64,000 bases of DNA, from NCBI GenBank assembly GCA_020630875.1, contig JAHDIH010000001.1, positions 62,001-126,000 on the forward strand, in the 5' to 3' direction. Made by a program: the position numbers and the translations under genes. The DNA comes from Deltaproteobacteria bacterium. Its GTDB lineage: Bacteria > Myxococcota_A > Polyangia > Haliangiales > Haliangiaceae. Of this stretch, positions 42,053 through 51,547 are shown in pieces (the stretch's first letter is position 1; each line of letters begins with the position of its first letter). The notes under the pieces were generated by a model. It worked only from the letters and a program-made list of their open reading frames with translations, did not search any database and had not been told where the DNA came from.

Positions 42053-44581
42053 GTGATTCGACAATTATTGGTTATTTCGTTAGTTCTTGTGGCCTGTGGC
42101 GATGACAACAATGAGTGTTTTGTAGCCTTTGAAAAAGGAGATGATGGCAACGCGTCTCCACTCACTGTTGCTGCTGGTCAAGCCAGCGCTGGCAAGCTGG
42201 TTGCCGCAGACTTACCCAACAAAGCGTTGGCTCAGTGGGAGCCAGGAGACTTTGTGATCGCCAATGAAAACGTAGCAATGGTGATAGAAGATGTTGGCGT
42301 TTCGAATCTCTACGATCCCTGGGGTGGACGTCCGGTCGGCATTGCCGCCATGGACAACGGCGCGATGGTCAGGCCGGCAACACTTGGCGAGATATTTTTC
42401 GCAACAGGGCGAGAAACCGTTTTGACAGAACACGTAGGCGTGCTTAACGATGGAAGTAACGGAGAAGCTGCTGTGATTCGAGTGACTGGTAGGCTCAGCC
42501 CCATTCCTTTCGCGGAAGGAATTTTATCGCTCGTATATCGCGACACCTACGAGGACATTGAGACGGCTATCGACTACGAGCTTAAGCCAGGTAGTAACCA
42601 CGTTGACGTTTATAAAGTTCACAATTGCAGTCGCGACAGAGACGTGGAGATTGTCTCTCAAGTGCACGGGTTCATGTTTACGAAACGCACAGGACTGTTT
42701 GCCCCTGGCTACGGCTTCGATGCCGCGGATCAAGATGTGGACTGGATCGCGCAGGTCGCCGCCGATGAAACCGGATACATCTACGAATCTCCTAGTGGTC
42801 AAATGGATGCTGGTATCGCGGCAGCTGGTTTTTACTCTACGTTCACGGAAGGCGTAACCATCGAGGCATGCGGTACCACACGAAGGCACTTAGCCCGTAT
42901 TACTATCGGTGGCCCAGGAATCAACGAACTTCAAGCCGCAAGGGAAGGGAGCGACTTTACAGAGACAGTCTCCGGAACCGTAACATTTTCCGATGGTTCA
43001 CCAGCAGCGGGTGCTCGAGTTCACTTTCAAAACAGCGAAGGATACCTCACGCGCGTTTTGGTTGATGCTAATGGAAACTTTACAGCAAAGCTCCCTGATG
43101 ATGGAACTTTGACTGCTACGGCCTACCTTCAGAATCAGAGTCTCGCGGGTCCAATGAGTACCTCCGGAACGCTCGATCTTGTCATTCCAGATTCGGGAAC
43201 GATTCAGGTCTCGGCGACAGAGGGGGGCAGTCCTGTGCCTGCACGTATACAAATTCTGCCAGTCAGTGAAATGCTTCCTCGTATTTTCGACGAATGGGGG
43301 GAAGCGCGAATCATGCAAGACCGGCATGCGGTCGAATATACTGTCGACGGAATGGCATCAATCCCCGTACCACCAGGGACTTGGAAAGTAATCGTTTCTC
43401 GCGGGTTCGAATACGACATCCATGAGCAAGACGTTGTGGTGACTGCGGGGCAAACTGCGTCAGTTGCGGCTCCCATTGCACGAGTTGTTGATTCCACTGG
43501 GATCATGTGCGCCGACTATCACATTCACACGCACTTCTCACCCGACTCAGAAGATCCTATCGAAAGGAAACTGCGTGCCGTTGTCGCTGATGGTCTCGAA
43601 ATTCCTGTGCGTTCCGATCATGAATGGGTAGGTGGTTTTGCAGATGATATTGCTGCCATGGGACTCTCGAATTGGGCTTTCGGGCTACCTTCTATTGAGG
43701 TCACCACCGTGGGGCAGTTTGGTCACTTTGGCGTTGTGCCACTGGAGCCGCTCGTTGGCGAACGTAACAACGGTGCACCTGAGTGGATTGCCTACCCGAC
43801 CAATGCTAATCTCGAAAAGCCTGTGGAACTCGTAAAACCTCCAGAGTTATTTCCTCTGATCAAGTCTCGCCCTGAGTCTCCCGCAATTATTATTAACCAC
43901 CCCAGAGGGATGTTTGGCTATTTTGATAACGTAGCCTACGACAGAGTTTCTGGTGAAGGACGAGAAGGCATTTGGGACAGTGGGTTTGATTCTATCGAGG
44001 TATTCAACGACAGCGGTTGGCTTTCCAACAGAAATCGTACCGTAGAAGATTGGTTTTCATTTCTTAATCGAGGGGAAAAGAAATTCGCGGTGGGGTCATC
44101 AGACAGTCACGACATTGTAAATACTCCAGTGGGGTACCCGCGAACGTGCTTGCAGCTTGGAACGGACGTTCCAAGTCAACTGACGAACGAAGCGGTTCGT
44201 GACGCAACTACTGCAGGACACTCAGTCATCAGCGGAGGCATATTAGTGACGGTCGACGTGGCATCGAAGGGACCGGGAGAAACGGCAACAGGGGTTGGCG
44301 CGATGGCCACTGTCAATGTGACGTTGCAAGCTCCCTCGTGGGTTTCAGTAGAAGCTATTGAATTCGTAGTTGATGGCCAAACTTTAGAAGATAGAATGGT
44401 TTTACCAACTGATGCAGATCCTTTGAATCCTACAATCAGGTATACGGGAACTTTTTTGGCCCCGGTCGATCCGTCGGGCAGTTACGTGGTAGTTGCTGCG
44501 TATTCTAGTGGGACTCTGGCACCGGTCTTTCCAGGAGAAAAACCGTTTGGGGTTTCGAATCCTATCTTCCTTGAGCAATAG
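42053..44581 (+). CDS. CehA/McbA-family PHP-domain metallohydrolase lipoprotein
   Basis: 842 residues. GTG 42053 gives a short signal ending in LVLVACGD (acyl-Cys at 15); TTG 42035 is a less likely start. The N-terminal 480 residues are beta-rich, including carboxypeptidase-regulatory-like repeats (TVTFSDGSPAAGARVHFQNS). The PHP domain then carries ADYHIHTHFSPDSEDP, RSDHEWVGG, IIINHPRGMFG and AVGSSDSHDI, the metal-binding blocks of the CehA/McbA (carbaryl hydrolase) group. Extracytoplasmic hydrolase of esters or phosphoesters; real substrate unknown. Its end overlaps the convergent phosphodiesterase gene by 20 bases. Confidence 0.87.
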   Translation: MIRQLLVISLVLVACGDDNNECFVAFEKGDDGNASPLTVAAGQASAGKLVAADLPNKALAQWEPGDFVIANENVAMVIEDVGVSNLYDPWGGRPVGIAAMDNGAMVRPATLGEIFFATGRETVLTEHVGVLNDGSNGEAAVIRVTGRLSPIPFAEGILSLVYRDTYEDIETAIDYELKPGSNHVDVYKVHNCSRDRDVEIVSQVHGFMFTKRTGLFAPGYGFDAADQDVDWIAQVAADETGYIYESPSGQMDAGIAAAGFYSTFTEGVTIEACGTTRRHLARITIGGPGINELQAAREGSDFTETVSGTVTFSDGSPAAGARVHFQNSEGYLTRVLVDANGNFTAKLPDDGTLTATAYLQNQSLAGPMSTSGTLDLVIPDSGTIQVSATEGGSPVPARIQILPVSEMLPRIFDEWGEARIMQDRHAVEYTVDGMASIPVPPGTWKVIVSRGFEYDIHEQDVVVTAGQTASVAAPIARVVDSTGIMCADYHIHTHFSPDSEDPIERKLRAVVADGLEIPVRSDHEWVGGFADDIAAMGLSNWAFGLPSIEVTTVGQFGHFGVVPLEPLVGERNNGAPEWIAYPTNANLEKPVELVKPPELFPLIKSRPESPAIIINHPRGMFGYFDNVAYDRVSGEGREGIWDSGFDSIEVFNDSGWLSNRNRTVEDWFSFLNRGEKKFAVGSSDSHDIVNTPVGYPRTCLQLGTDVPSQLTNEAVRDATTAGHSVISGGILVTVDVASKGPGETATGVGAMATVNVTLQAPSWVSVEAIEFVVDGQTLEDRMVLPTDADPLNPTIRYTGTFLAPVDPSGSYVVVAAYSSGTLAPVFPGEKPFGVSNPIFLEQ

Positions 44582-46172
44582 CTTTTTGGGCTGTTGCTCG
44601 AGAAATAAAGATGGTTGTTTCCAGAAGAAGGGTTAGCGCACTTGCCGACGCAAAACAAAATACAGCCGCATAGGTCGAAGGAATCATAAAAATCATTAGT
44701 GGTGATGGCACACGGTAGTGAGGCTCGGGGAACATCACCCATAATGCCATCGCTGGAACGTAAGCCAGAAACAATCCCGCAAGTATCACTCCGTTAACTG
44801 CGGCGAGTCGCGAGACTAGCGTTTTCCGGTCTCGAATTAGTAACCATGTGACGACAACAAACACGGCAGTTGATGCGGAACCAAACTTTAGAAGTATCGT
44901 AGTTAGGTCGCCGGTGGAGGGAATGACAGAAAGCGTGTACTGCTGACCAAAGAGTCCTAGAAGTCCGTAGTAACTAATAGGAAAGGCCAAAAGTCCCCAC
45001 ATAAATATTTTGCCATCAACTGCGACAATACCGTTTCTAAAAGCTAAGTAGCTGAGAAAGAGAAAAAGTAAAAGGAAAATAGCGCATAGAACAAGCCTTT
45101 GCCTGCGTGTTGCTGACGTCTTGGCATCCGCTACAGTAAGCGCCACTTGGTGGTTGTTCTGTAGATTCTTGATTCTCCGTAGATCTTGTTTTCTTACCTT
45201 TTCCACAGTGGGAAGAGGTAGCGTAATGGCTTGGGTTAACGTTTTGCCAAAAGAATGGCGGGGAACACTAGTCCCCAAAAGGCAGGCGGTAGTCGGAGCC
45301 ACGTCTAGAATGGAAGCATTGCTAATCGGAGCTCCAGATGTTACGCCGGCTCCGGCAAGTATGAGTGGTACACTCATCACATTGTCTTCAACCCCTCCAT
45401 GGCCCCCCGAATCTGTGTGCCCGTGGTCAGCTGTAACGATTACGGTAGTACTTTGGAGATCGATAGATTGTAGTATCTCGAACAATATGCCATCTACTTT
45501 TTGAGCTGCGCGCTGATATTCTTCGCTTGCTCCACCGAACTCGTGACCCGCAACATCGACGTCTCCGGTCAGCAAAAATATAAAAGCATGGTCTTCTTCT
45601 AATACGTGTAAGCTGGAGTCTCTAAAGCCATCTTGCCAAGTGGAGAAGTGTGCGGTGTTAAATCCAAGTCCTCGCTCTAAGTGACTTCCAAAGAGTTCCG
45701 GTAATCCTGGAGATTCATTGCCGACGTAAGCACTTGTCATCTTGGAATCTCGAAGTACTCGCATGATCGTATCTACGGATAACCGATTCCAAGAGAAGTT
45801 CATTCGTAATCCGGAAACTTTAGGAGGAACTGACGCGGCAAGAGATACATAGTTTGGTCGAGATATCGATGGGTAGTGGGATGAAGCAATGACCTCTGTA
45901 CCATTCTGACGTAGGGAATTCAGAGTTTTCATTCTGAAGGACTCATCGACGCGTAGTCCGTCCACCACGATTAAAATCACTCGCTCACTGAGTTTTGGGC
46001 AGAGTTGTTGCAAAGTGCCTTCTTTGGCAAGCGTGAGTACTGGACTACTGAGATTCAGCCCGTCAAGAAAGCCGTTGGTAGCCTTGATTGCTCTTACCGC
46101 TGCAACAACGGCCATGATAAAAATGGCGAAAGATACAAAGGTCGTTAAGAATACCGGACTTTGCTTTGCCAC
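44562..46172 (-). CDS. Membrane-anchored alkaline-phosphatase-fold phosphodiesterase
   Basis: 536 residues. An N-terminal membrane helix (FLTTFVSFAIFIMAVVAAV) is followed by an extracytoplasmic nucleotide pyrophosphatase/phosphodiesterase-type domain. It shows VILIVVDGLRVDES with metal-binding Asp, HYPSISRPNYVSLA where the nucleophile would be Ser rather than Thr, and IVTADHGHTDSGGHGG. The C-terminal third has about five membrane helices. The topology resembles GPI ethanolamine-phosphate transferase-like proteins (alkaline phosphatase domain followed by a polytopic tail), so transfer of a phospho-group onto a lipid or glycan is one possibility. Confidence 0.82.
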   Translation of the reverse strand: MAKQSPVFLTTFVSFAIFIMAVVAAVRAIKATNGFLDGLNLSSPVLTLAKEGTLQQLCPKLSERVILIVVDGLRVDESFRMKTLNSLRQNGTEVIASSHYPSISRPNYVSLAASVPPKVSGLRMNFSWNRLSVDTIMRVLRDSKMTSAYVGNESPGLPELFGSHLERGLGFNTAHFSTWQDGFRDSSLHVLEEDHAFIFLLTGDVDVAGHEFGGASEEYQRAAQKVDGILFEILQSIDLQSTTVIVTADHGHTDSGGHGGVEDNVMSVPLILAGAGVTSGAPISNASILDVAPTTACLLGTSVPRHSFGKTLTQAITLPLPTVEKVRKQDLRRIKNLQNNHQVALTVADAKTSATRRQRLVLCAIFLLLFLFLSYLAFRNGIVAVDGKIFMWGLLAFPISYYGLLGLFGQQYTLSVIPSTGDLTTILLKFGSASTAVFVVVTWLLIRDRKTLVSRLAAVNGVILAGLFLAYVPAMALWVMFPEPHYRVPSPLMIFMIPSTYAAVFCFASASALTLLLETTIFISRATAQKAIAQGR

Positions 46173-46224
46173 TCACAACTTCTACCATAAAAGTAAATGA
46201 GCTGCGAGCTTGCCGGTTTTGTTG

Positions 46225-46230
46225 TACTGT
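46225..46230 (+). promoter_or_regulatory. -10-like hexamer (TACTGT) upstream of GTG 46236
   Basis: TACTGT, five bases (AGGTT) before the GTG of the FHA/sigma-54 activator gene. The AGG in the spacer could act as a minimal ribosome site instead. Confidence 0.35.
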
Positions 46231-46235
46231 AGGTT

Positions 46236-47549
46236 GTGTCGGCGAATGGAAAGTCAACTTGGGTTACTACGGTGGGAAACGTAGCGAGTGAGTTCCATAT
46301 AAGTAAGACGCGGATCCGGGTTAAACAAGGCCGCAAAAAAGTGTTGGATCAGGTGTTCGGTGAGGAGACTATTCGTTTCGGTGCCTACGCATCTAATGAT
46401 GTAATCATTGCCGATGAAAAAGTCTCTGGGTTTCACTGCGTCTTGAAACTACAAGGAGGCGCTTATCAACTCTTAGATGAAGACTCTACTAACGGTACCT
46501 ATTGCGGGGATATTCGCGTCAACGATGTGATTGTTTCTCTTCCATTTGAATTCAAGATTGGATCAGTAACGGTTCGAGTTTCTCAAAGTGGGGCGTCTGC
46601 GGTTCACAAGCTCGCTGCACTAGACCACTATGGGCAGCTTGTGGGGGACAGCGTAGCCATGCGCAAACTTTATGGTTATCTGGAGAAAGTCGCTGGTTCG
46701 CAAACCACGGTGCTTCTTAGCGGAGAGACCGGTGTTGGAAAGGAATTGGTAGCAGCGACGTTACATGACAAGTCCTCTCGGGCAGACCACTCCTTTGTAG
46801 TTGTTGACTGCGGAGCAATTCCATCCAACCTCATAGAAAGCGAACTGTTTGGCCATGAAAAGGGAGCTTTCACTGGTGCGACAAGTACGCGAGTGGGGGC
46901 GTTCGAACAGGCTAGCGGGGGAACCATATTTCTAGATGAGATAGGAGAACTCCCATTGAGCATGCAACCAAAACTTCTCCGCGCTTTAGAAAGTCGAACC
47001 GTTAAGCGTGTGGGGGGCACCGAACGAATCCACTGTGATGTACGAGTTGTAGCTGCAAGTAACAAATCGCTGTCGGCTGAAGTTAACAATGGCACCTTTC
47101 GAAGCGACTTGTTTTTTCGTTTAGCAGTGGTGGAACTTTCGATTCCACCGCTTCGCGAAAGACTTTCAGATATTCCACTGCTGGTCAGCTTGTTCGAAAG
47201 TCAGATCGAAAACGACTTGTCGGCTTCGCCTTTTACCCCAGAGGTCATAGGTGAAATGCAGCGCTACAGATGGCCGGGAAACGTCCGCGAACTCAGGAAC
47301 GTAGTCGAACGAGCGCTTCTTTTAGGTGCTCACATTCCTACAACGGCTGTTGAAACCGAACCTTCCAGAGACGTTGACATCAAAGTGCCCTACAAGCTCG
47401 CCAAGAAGACCTTGGTGGACCACTTTGAACGAGACTATGCCGCTGCGTTGATAGCCCATCATGAGGGAAATGTATCCGCCGCCGCACGTGCTGCAGGAAT
47501 TGACCGTATGTCCCTTCATAAAATCCTTCAAAGACATAATTTAAAGTAG
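46236..47549 (+). CDS. FHA-domain sigma-54-dependent transcriptional activator
   Basis: 437 residues. An FHA phosphothreonine-binding domain (about 40-110, with VSGFHCVL and DEDSTNGTY) replaces the usual response-regulator domain. The AAA+ domain (about 130-365) has Walker A GETGVGKE (163-170), the sigma-54-contacting GAFTGA (210-215), and IFLDEIGELP as Walker B. The C-terminus, GNVSAAARAAGIDRMSLHKI, is a Fis-type helix-turn-helix. The FHA module suggests control by Ser/Thr kinases; two are encoded at 22-27 kb. The paired sigma-54 promoters 5 kb upstream are candidate targets, by proximity only. Confidence 0.95.
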   Translation: MSANGKSTWVTTVGNVASEFHISKTRIRVKQGRKKVLDQVFGEETIRFGAYASNDVIIADEKVSGFHCVLKLQGGAYQLLDEDSTNGTYCGDIRVNDVIVSLPFEFKIGSVTVRVSQSGASAVHKLAALDHYGQLVGDSVAMRKLYGYLEKVAGSQTTVLLSGETGVGKELVAATLHDKSSRADHSFVVVDCGAIPSNLIESELFGHEKGAFTGATSTRVGAFEQASGGTIFLDEIGELPLSMQPKLLRALESRTVKRVGGTERIHCDVRVVAASNKSLSAEVNNGTFRSDLFFRLAVVELSIPPLRERLSDIPLLVSLFESQIENDLSASPFTPEVIGEMQRYRWPGNVRELRNVVERALLLGAHIPTTAVETEPSRDVDIKVPYKLAKKTLVDHFERDYAAALIAHHEGNVSAAARAAGIDRMSLHKILQRHNLK

Positions 47550-47583
47550 TGTAAATTTCTCGTCTCTATATTAGATTTCGCGG

Positions 47584-49506
47584 ATGCGAGCCTGTTCGTT
47601 TCTTACCGTCTTTTTGTTGTCTGCTTGTCAGGACGAGGTGCCAGGTACCATCTATATCGAGCCTTCCACAATCGTCGACGAAGTGACGTTTTTTCGCTCT
47701 CCTTTTCCGTCAGATTCCAGACTCGATGGGGATGGTCACGGTGATTTCACTAATTACCCTACTTACGGCGTGGAGATGATGGGACCCGCTTTATCCATCG
47801 CAAGGGACTCGAAAGGGTATTCTCCACAAAGCGCCGTGTACTTTCAAAGTAGAGAACCGCTAGCAGATATTGATGAGAACTTTGTATCTCTCGACTCCTC
47901 GAGCCCTTACTGGATTATCGACATTGACAAGGACTCCGCCTCTCTCGGAACTATTTATCCGACGGTGGGACGCGTGCTTCATGAAGGCAGGCTTGTAAAG
48001 GGCGGCGATCTGCTTGCAGTCGCCCCGATGCCTGGCGTAATTCTGACTGCCAATACTCAATATGCGTACGTTGTCGGCGAGTCTTTAAAGAAGATGGACG
48101 GCTCGAACGTAGATCCAACGTCGCTTGCGGAAGTGAAAGGGTACGAGAGGCTCAAAGAAGTGCTACAGGCTCGCGGACTTGCACCAAATATTGCGGCGAT
48201 AAGTATCGTAACCACTGGTGATCCTGTGTTGGAAGTAGCGGAGCTTTCTGAACGGGTACTATCTTCTATAGAGCTCGACTCTTTGGAGTTCGAAGTCTCT
48301 ACAGAAAGTAGTTCGACTATGTGCGTACTTTCTGGTGTTGCGTCAGTACCTCAGTTTCAGACCGGCACACCTCCGTTTAACGAACAAGGCACATTCGATG
48401 TTGTCGACGGTATTCCATTAGTTCAACGACACGAAGACGTCCCATTCGTTCTGTCATTGCCAGTCAGCCAACAGCCGGCAGGAGGCTTTCCACTTATGAT
48501 TTACTTACATGGAAGTGGCGGCACCAGCAAAAGTATGTTGGGTGTGATTAAACCGGGCAATGGCCCGGCAGCAGTCGCCGCAAGAAATGGTATTGCTACG
48601 TTTGGCACGTCACTCCCCTTGAGTCCTGAACGCTATGGTCCAGCAACCGACTACGAATATCTAAATTTTAATAATTTAGCTTCGTTTAGAGATACTTTTA
48701 GACAAGGAGTCATTGAACAACGACTGTTGATTAAGGCAATTCTAGCGCAACGGTTTTCTGTTGAGTCGCTTGAGGGGTGCTTGCAGAAACCCACACTTAG
48801 TCCAGACGATGATTCGTTCTATTTCCGGCAAGATACCATCGTCGCGGCGGGGCAATCGATGGGTGGCATGTACACGAATCTGTTGGGAGCGGTAGAGCCA
48901 TTGATTGGCGCAGTCGTTCCAATGGCAGCAGGAGGACATTGGACTCGGATGATTACAATGACCGAGTTGATTGAAAATGCGGAACAATTGCTCTTTAACG
49001 GGCTACTTCGAGTTTCGAAAGATAATCGTAGTTACTTGCATCCATCGCTGCAGCTACTAACTTCGGCTTGGCAAACGGCAGAGCCTATTAATTTCATGCC
49101 TCGTATTGCTGAGACGCCACTACCAAATCATCCAGCACGCCACATTTTTCAGCCGATCGGAGCTGGTGATGTGTACTTTGCAGAGCCCATCTATGATGCG
49201 GCATCGCTCGCGTATTCTAACCAACAGGCCGGGCCTCAAATTTGGCAGGGGACGCAGGCGGCACTGTCGCTCGTGAACAAAGGAGGGCTGGCTGAATTGC
49301 CAGCCTCACTTAATCGTTCAAACTCTCGTGGTGAAAGTATTACTGGTATTGTGTCGCAGTATACTGGAGGCGGTTATAACGGGCACTTTGTGGCATTGGT
49401 TCGTGAAGACTTACGGCTGCAATGGGGGTGTTTCTTTAAGTCATTCTTTGCCACAGGGAGGCCTGTTGTCGTACCGGCCAACTCTGCAGATTGTACTGCG
49501 GAATAA
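47584..49506 (+). CDS. Secreted alpha/beta-hydrolase lipoprotein
   Basis: 640 residues. The signal peptide ends in VFLLSACQD (acyl-Cys about residue 15). The N-terminal part contains DSRLDGDGHGDF, an acidic calcium-like loop, in a PFPSD...L context seen in bacterial extracellular lipase-like proteins. The hydrolase core shows MIYLHGSGGTSKSM (oxyanion side), GQSMGGMYTN with the nucleophile Ser near residue 425, and YNGHFVALVRE near the C-terminus as a catalytic His candidate. Likely a lipase/esterase of the outer membrane. It is followed by a 108-base gap and then the Bat operon. Confidence 0.75.
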   Translation: MRACSFLTVFLLSACQDEVPGTIYIEPSTIVDEVTFFRSPFPSDSRLDGDGHGDFTNYPTYGVEMMGPALSIARDSKGYSPQSAVYFQSREPLADIDENFVSLDSSSPYWIIDIDKDSASLGTIYPTVGRVLHEGRLVKGGDLLAVAPMPGVILTANTQYAYVVGESLKKMDGSNVDPTSLAEVKGYERLKEVLQARGLAPNIAAISIVTTGDPVLEVAELSERVLSSIELDSLEFEVSTESSSTMCVLSGVASVPQFQTGTPPFNEQGTFDVVDGIPLVQRHEDVPFVLSLPVSQQPAGGFPLMIYLHGSGGTSKSMLGVIKPGNGPAAVAARNGIATFGTSLPLSPERYGPATDYEYLNFNNLASFRDTFRQGVIEQRLLIKAILAQRFSVESLEGCLQKPTLSPDDDSFYFRQDTIVAAGQSMGGMYTNLLGAVEPLIGAVVPMAAGGHWTRMITMTELIENAEQLLFNGLLRVSKDNRSYLHPSLQLLTSAWQTAEPINFMPRIAETPLPNHPARHIFQPIGAGDVYFAEPIYDAASLAYSNQQAGPQIWQGTQAALSLVNKGGLAELPASLNRSNSRGESITGIVSQYTGGGYNGHFVALVREDLRLQWGCFFKSFFATGRPVVVPANSADCTAE

Positions 49507-49521
49507 TTAACTTGTGAATTC

Positions 49522-49551
49522 AATTTATTCGATGTTTGGTTGAAATAAATT
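49522..49551. repeat. Perfect 8-bp inverted repeat upstream of the Bat operon
   Basis: AATTTATT (49522-49529) and AATAAATT (49544-49551) are exact inverted repeats with a 14-base spacer, inside the 108-base region before moxR. It is a possible operator, but the A/T content makes chance occurrence more likely. Confidence 0.35.
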
Positions 49552-49614
49552 TGGCGTGAGTCGGGTTGAACGAGGGAATCGTGAGTGCCAATCTACGGCA
49601 GCGTAAGGAACGAA

Positions 49615-50592
49615 ATGACTCAAGAAGAAGCATTAGAAAAGTTGGTTAATCGGTTTGTGGATCTCAAGGGAGAGGTCAGCAAAGTAGTAGTAGGACAAGA
49701 AGTTGTAGTTGACAGATTACTTCAATGTTTTCTTGCAGATGGTCATGTCCTTTTGGAGGGAGTACCAGGGTTGGCCAAAACCTTGTTGGTTAGAACTCTC
49801 GCGGAGACCTTGGGAGGGGCCTATTCACGAATACAATTTACGCCAGACATGTTGCCTGGTGACGTATCAGGAACTCAGATCTTCAACCCCAAAGAAGGCA
49901 CTTACTCAATCAAGAAAGGGCCGATATTCGGCAACTTGATTTTGGCCGACGAAATCAACCGTGCTCCAGCAAAAGTGCAGGCTGCTCTGTTGGAAGCAAT
50001 GCAGGAACGACAAGTTACTTTGGGCGACGAAACCATTCGCCTCGAAGAACCATTCCTGGTACTTGCGACGCAAAACCCTATTGAGCAGGAGGGCACTTAC
50101 CCACTTCCAGAAGCACAAATGGACCGGTTTATGATGAAAGTGTCGGTTGCTTATCCCACGATTGAAGAAGAAATTAAGATTATCGACCGCATGGCAGGTA
50201 CTCGCGTTGCTCCATCGGTGGGTAAAGTAATGGAGCTGGACGAAATTCTTGCCGCTAGAGATGTTGTTAAGCAGGTCTTCGTGGACGAAAAAGTGAAGCG
50301 ATACGTCGTGGACATCGTTTTTGCAACCCGTCAGCCGAAAGAGAAGGGGCTTTCCCAACTAGAGCCTCTGATTGAAAGTGGTGTTTCTCCTCGCGGTTCG
50401 ATTGCCCTAATTAAATGCGCAAAAGCACACGCAGCGCTGGCTGGAAGAAATTACATTAGCCCGCATGACGTAAAAGAAGTAGCTGTTGATGTGCTTCGGC
50501 ACCGTATCGTCACTACCTACGAGGCGGAAGCGCAGGGACGAGACGCCGACAGTATTGTTCAAACCGTCTTGGAAAACGTAGAAGTTCCATAG
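49615..50592 (+). CDS. moxR: MoxR-family AAA+ ATPase
   Basis: 325 residues from ATG 49615, chosen because an AAGGA ribosome site lies five bases upstream; GTG 49585 would add ten residues. Walker A is EGVPGLAKT, Walker B LILADEINRAP, then the sensor region LATQNPIEQEGTYPLPEAQ typical of the MoxR family. It acts as a chaperone that remodels or activates partner proteins with VWA domains. First gene of a seven-gene operon: a 4-base gap to the DUF58 gene and 1-4-base overlaps after that. Confidence 0.95.
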   Translation: MTQEEALEKLVNRFVDLKGEVSKVVVGQEVVVDRLLQCFLADGHVLLEGVPGLAKTLLVRTLAETLGGAYSRIQFTPDMLPGDVSGTQIFNPKEGTYSIKKGPIFGNLILADEINRAPAKVQAALLEAMQERQVTLGDETIRLEEPFLVLATQNPIEQEGTYPLPEAQMDRFMMKVSVAYPTIEEEIKIIDRMAGTRVAPSVGKVMELDEILAARDVVKQVFVDEKVKRYVVDIVFATRQPKEKGLSQLEPLIESGVSPRGSIALIKCAKAHAALAGRNYISPHDVKEVAVDVLRHRIVTTYEAEAQGRDADSIVQTVLENVEVP

Positions 50593-50596
50593 GTCA

Positions 50597-51547
50597 ATGC
50601 AGCCGCAGGAACTAGCAAAAAAGGTTCGACACATTCAGTTGCAATCGAATCGTTTGGTATCAAGTGGTTTATCTGGTGCTTATTTGTCGGTATTCAAAGG
50701 ACGAGGTATCGAGTTTGATGAAGCAAGACCTTACGTTCCAGGTGATGACATTCGGGATATTGACTGGAACGTCACAGCGAGAGTAGGAGAACCTTACATT
50801 AAGCGGTACGTCGAGGAACGAGAGTTAACCGTGATGCTCGTCATCGATACTGCCGCGTCTTTAGAGTTTGGTTCGGACCAAAAAAGTAAACACGAAGCCG
50901 TGACTGAGTTTGCGGCGTTGGTTGCTTTTTCGGCAATCTACAATGGTGATAAAGTAGGCGTCTTAATTTTAAGGCAAGATTCAGAGACGTACATCCCGCC
51001 CAGAAAGGGGCAAAAACACGGACTAAGGATTGTTCGCGAACTTTTGGTACCTCCGAGTTCTGTGGCCACGGAAGGTTTAGCAGGATTCGTTAAGCGGGCT
51101 TTAGGGGCACTAAAAAAGAGACGTCAGCTGGCTTCTCGTCGTAGTATCTCAGATGGCATTGTGTTTTGCCGGCAAGTGCTGAGGCGTCGTTCCGTGATGT
51201 TCGTGTTGTCGGACTTTATTGACGTAGAGGGAAGTAAGGCTTTGCAGAGCGCTAAGAAAAAACATGATGTCATAGCTGTTAGGGTGGAAGACCCGGTGGA
51301 AAAGCAACTGCCAGCAGCAGGTCTTGTTGCTTTAACAGATCCGCAAACGGGACGCAGCCGCTTAGTCGACGCTACTTCCAAAAGGTTTCGTAAGGAGTTT
51401 GAAGCTTTGAGAGCGAGGCGGATTTCGGAATTTGAAAGTCTAATGAGATCTAGCAAGATAGACACCGTAGCGGTTGAAACAGACAAACAAGTAGTCGACG
51501 CATTGCTTGAGTTTTTGTTCAGGCGAGCAAGGAGAAGCGGCCGATGA
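50597..51547 (+). CDS. DUF58 (VWA-like) protein of the MoxR-Bat operon
   Basis: 316 residues. GRGIEFDEARPYVPGDDIRD followed by DWNVTARVGEPYIKRYVEER is the DUF58 signature. The remaining part adopts a VWA-like fold (VMLVIDTAASLEFG, where the MIDAS DxSxS is altered to DTAAS, so metal binding may be lost). It is cytoplasmic and found immediately after moxR in nearly all such operons. The stop codon overlaps the next gene's ATG by four bases. Probable substrate adaptor of the MoxR ATPase. Confidence 0.93.
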   Translation: MQPQELAKKVRHIQLQSNRLVSSGLSGAYLSVFKGRGIEFDEARPYVPGDDIRDIDWNVTARVGEPYIKRYVEERELTVMLVIDTAASLEFGSDQKSKHEAVTEFAALVAFSAIYNGDKVGVLILRQDSETYIPPRKGQKHGLRIVRELLVPPSSVATEGLAGFVKRALGALKKRRQLASRRSISDGIVFCRQVLRRRSVMFVLSDFIDVEGSKALQSAKKKHDVIAVRVEDPVEKQLPAAGLVALTDPQTGRSRLVDATSKRFRKEFEALRARRISEFESLMRSSKIDTVAVETDKQVVDALLEFLFRRARRSGR

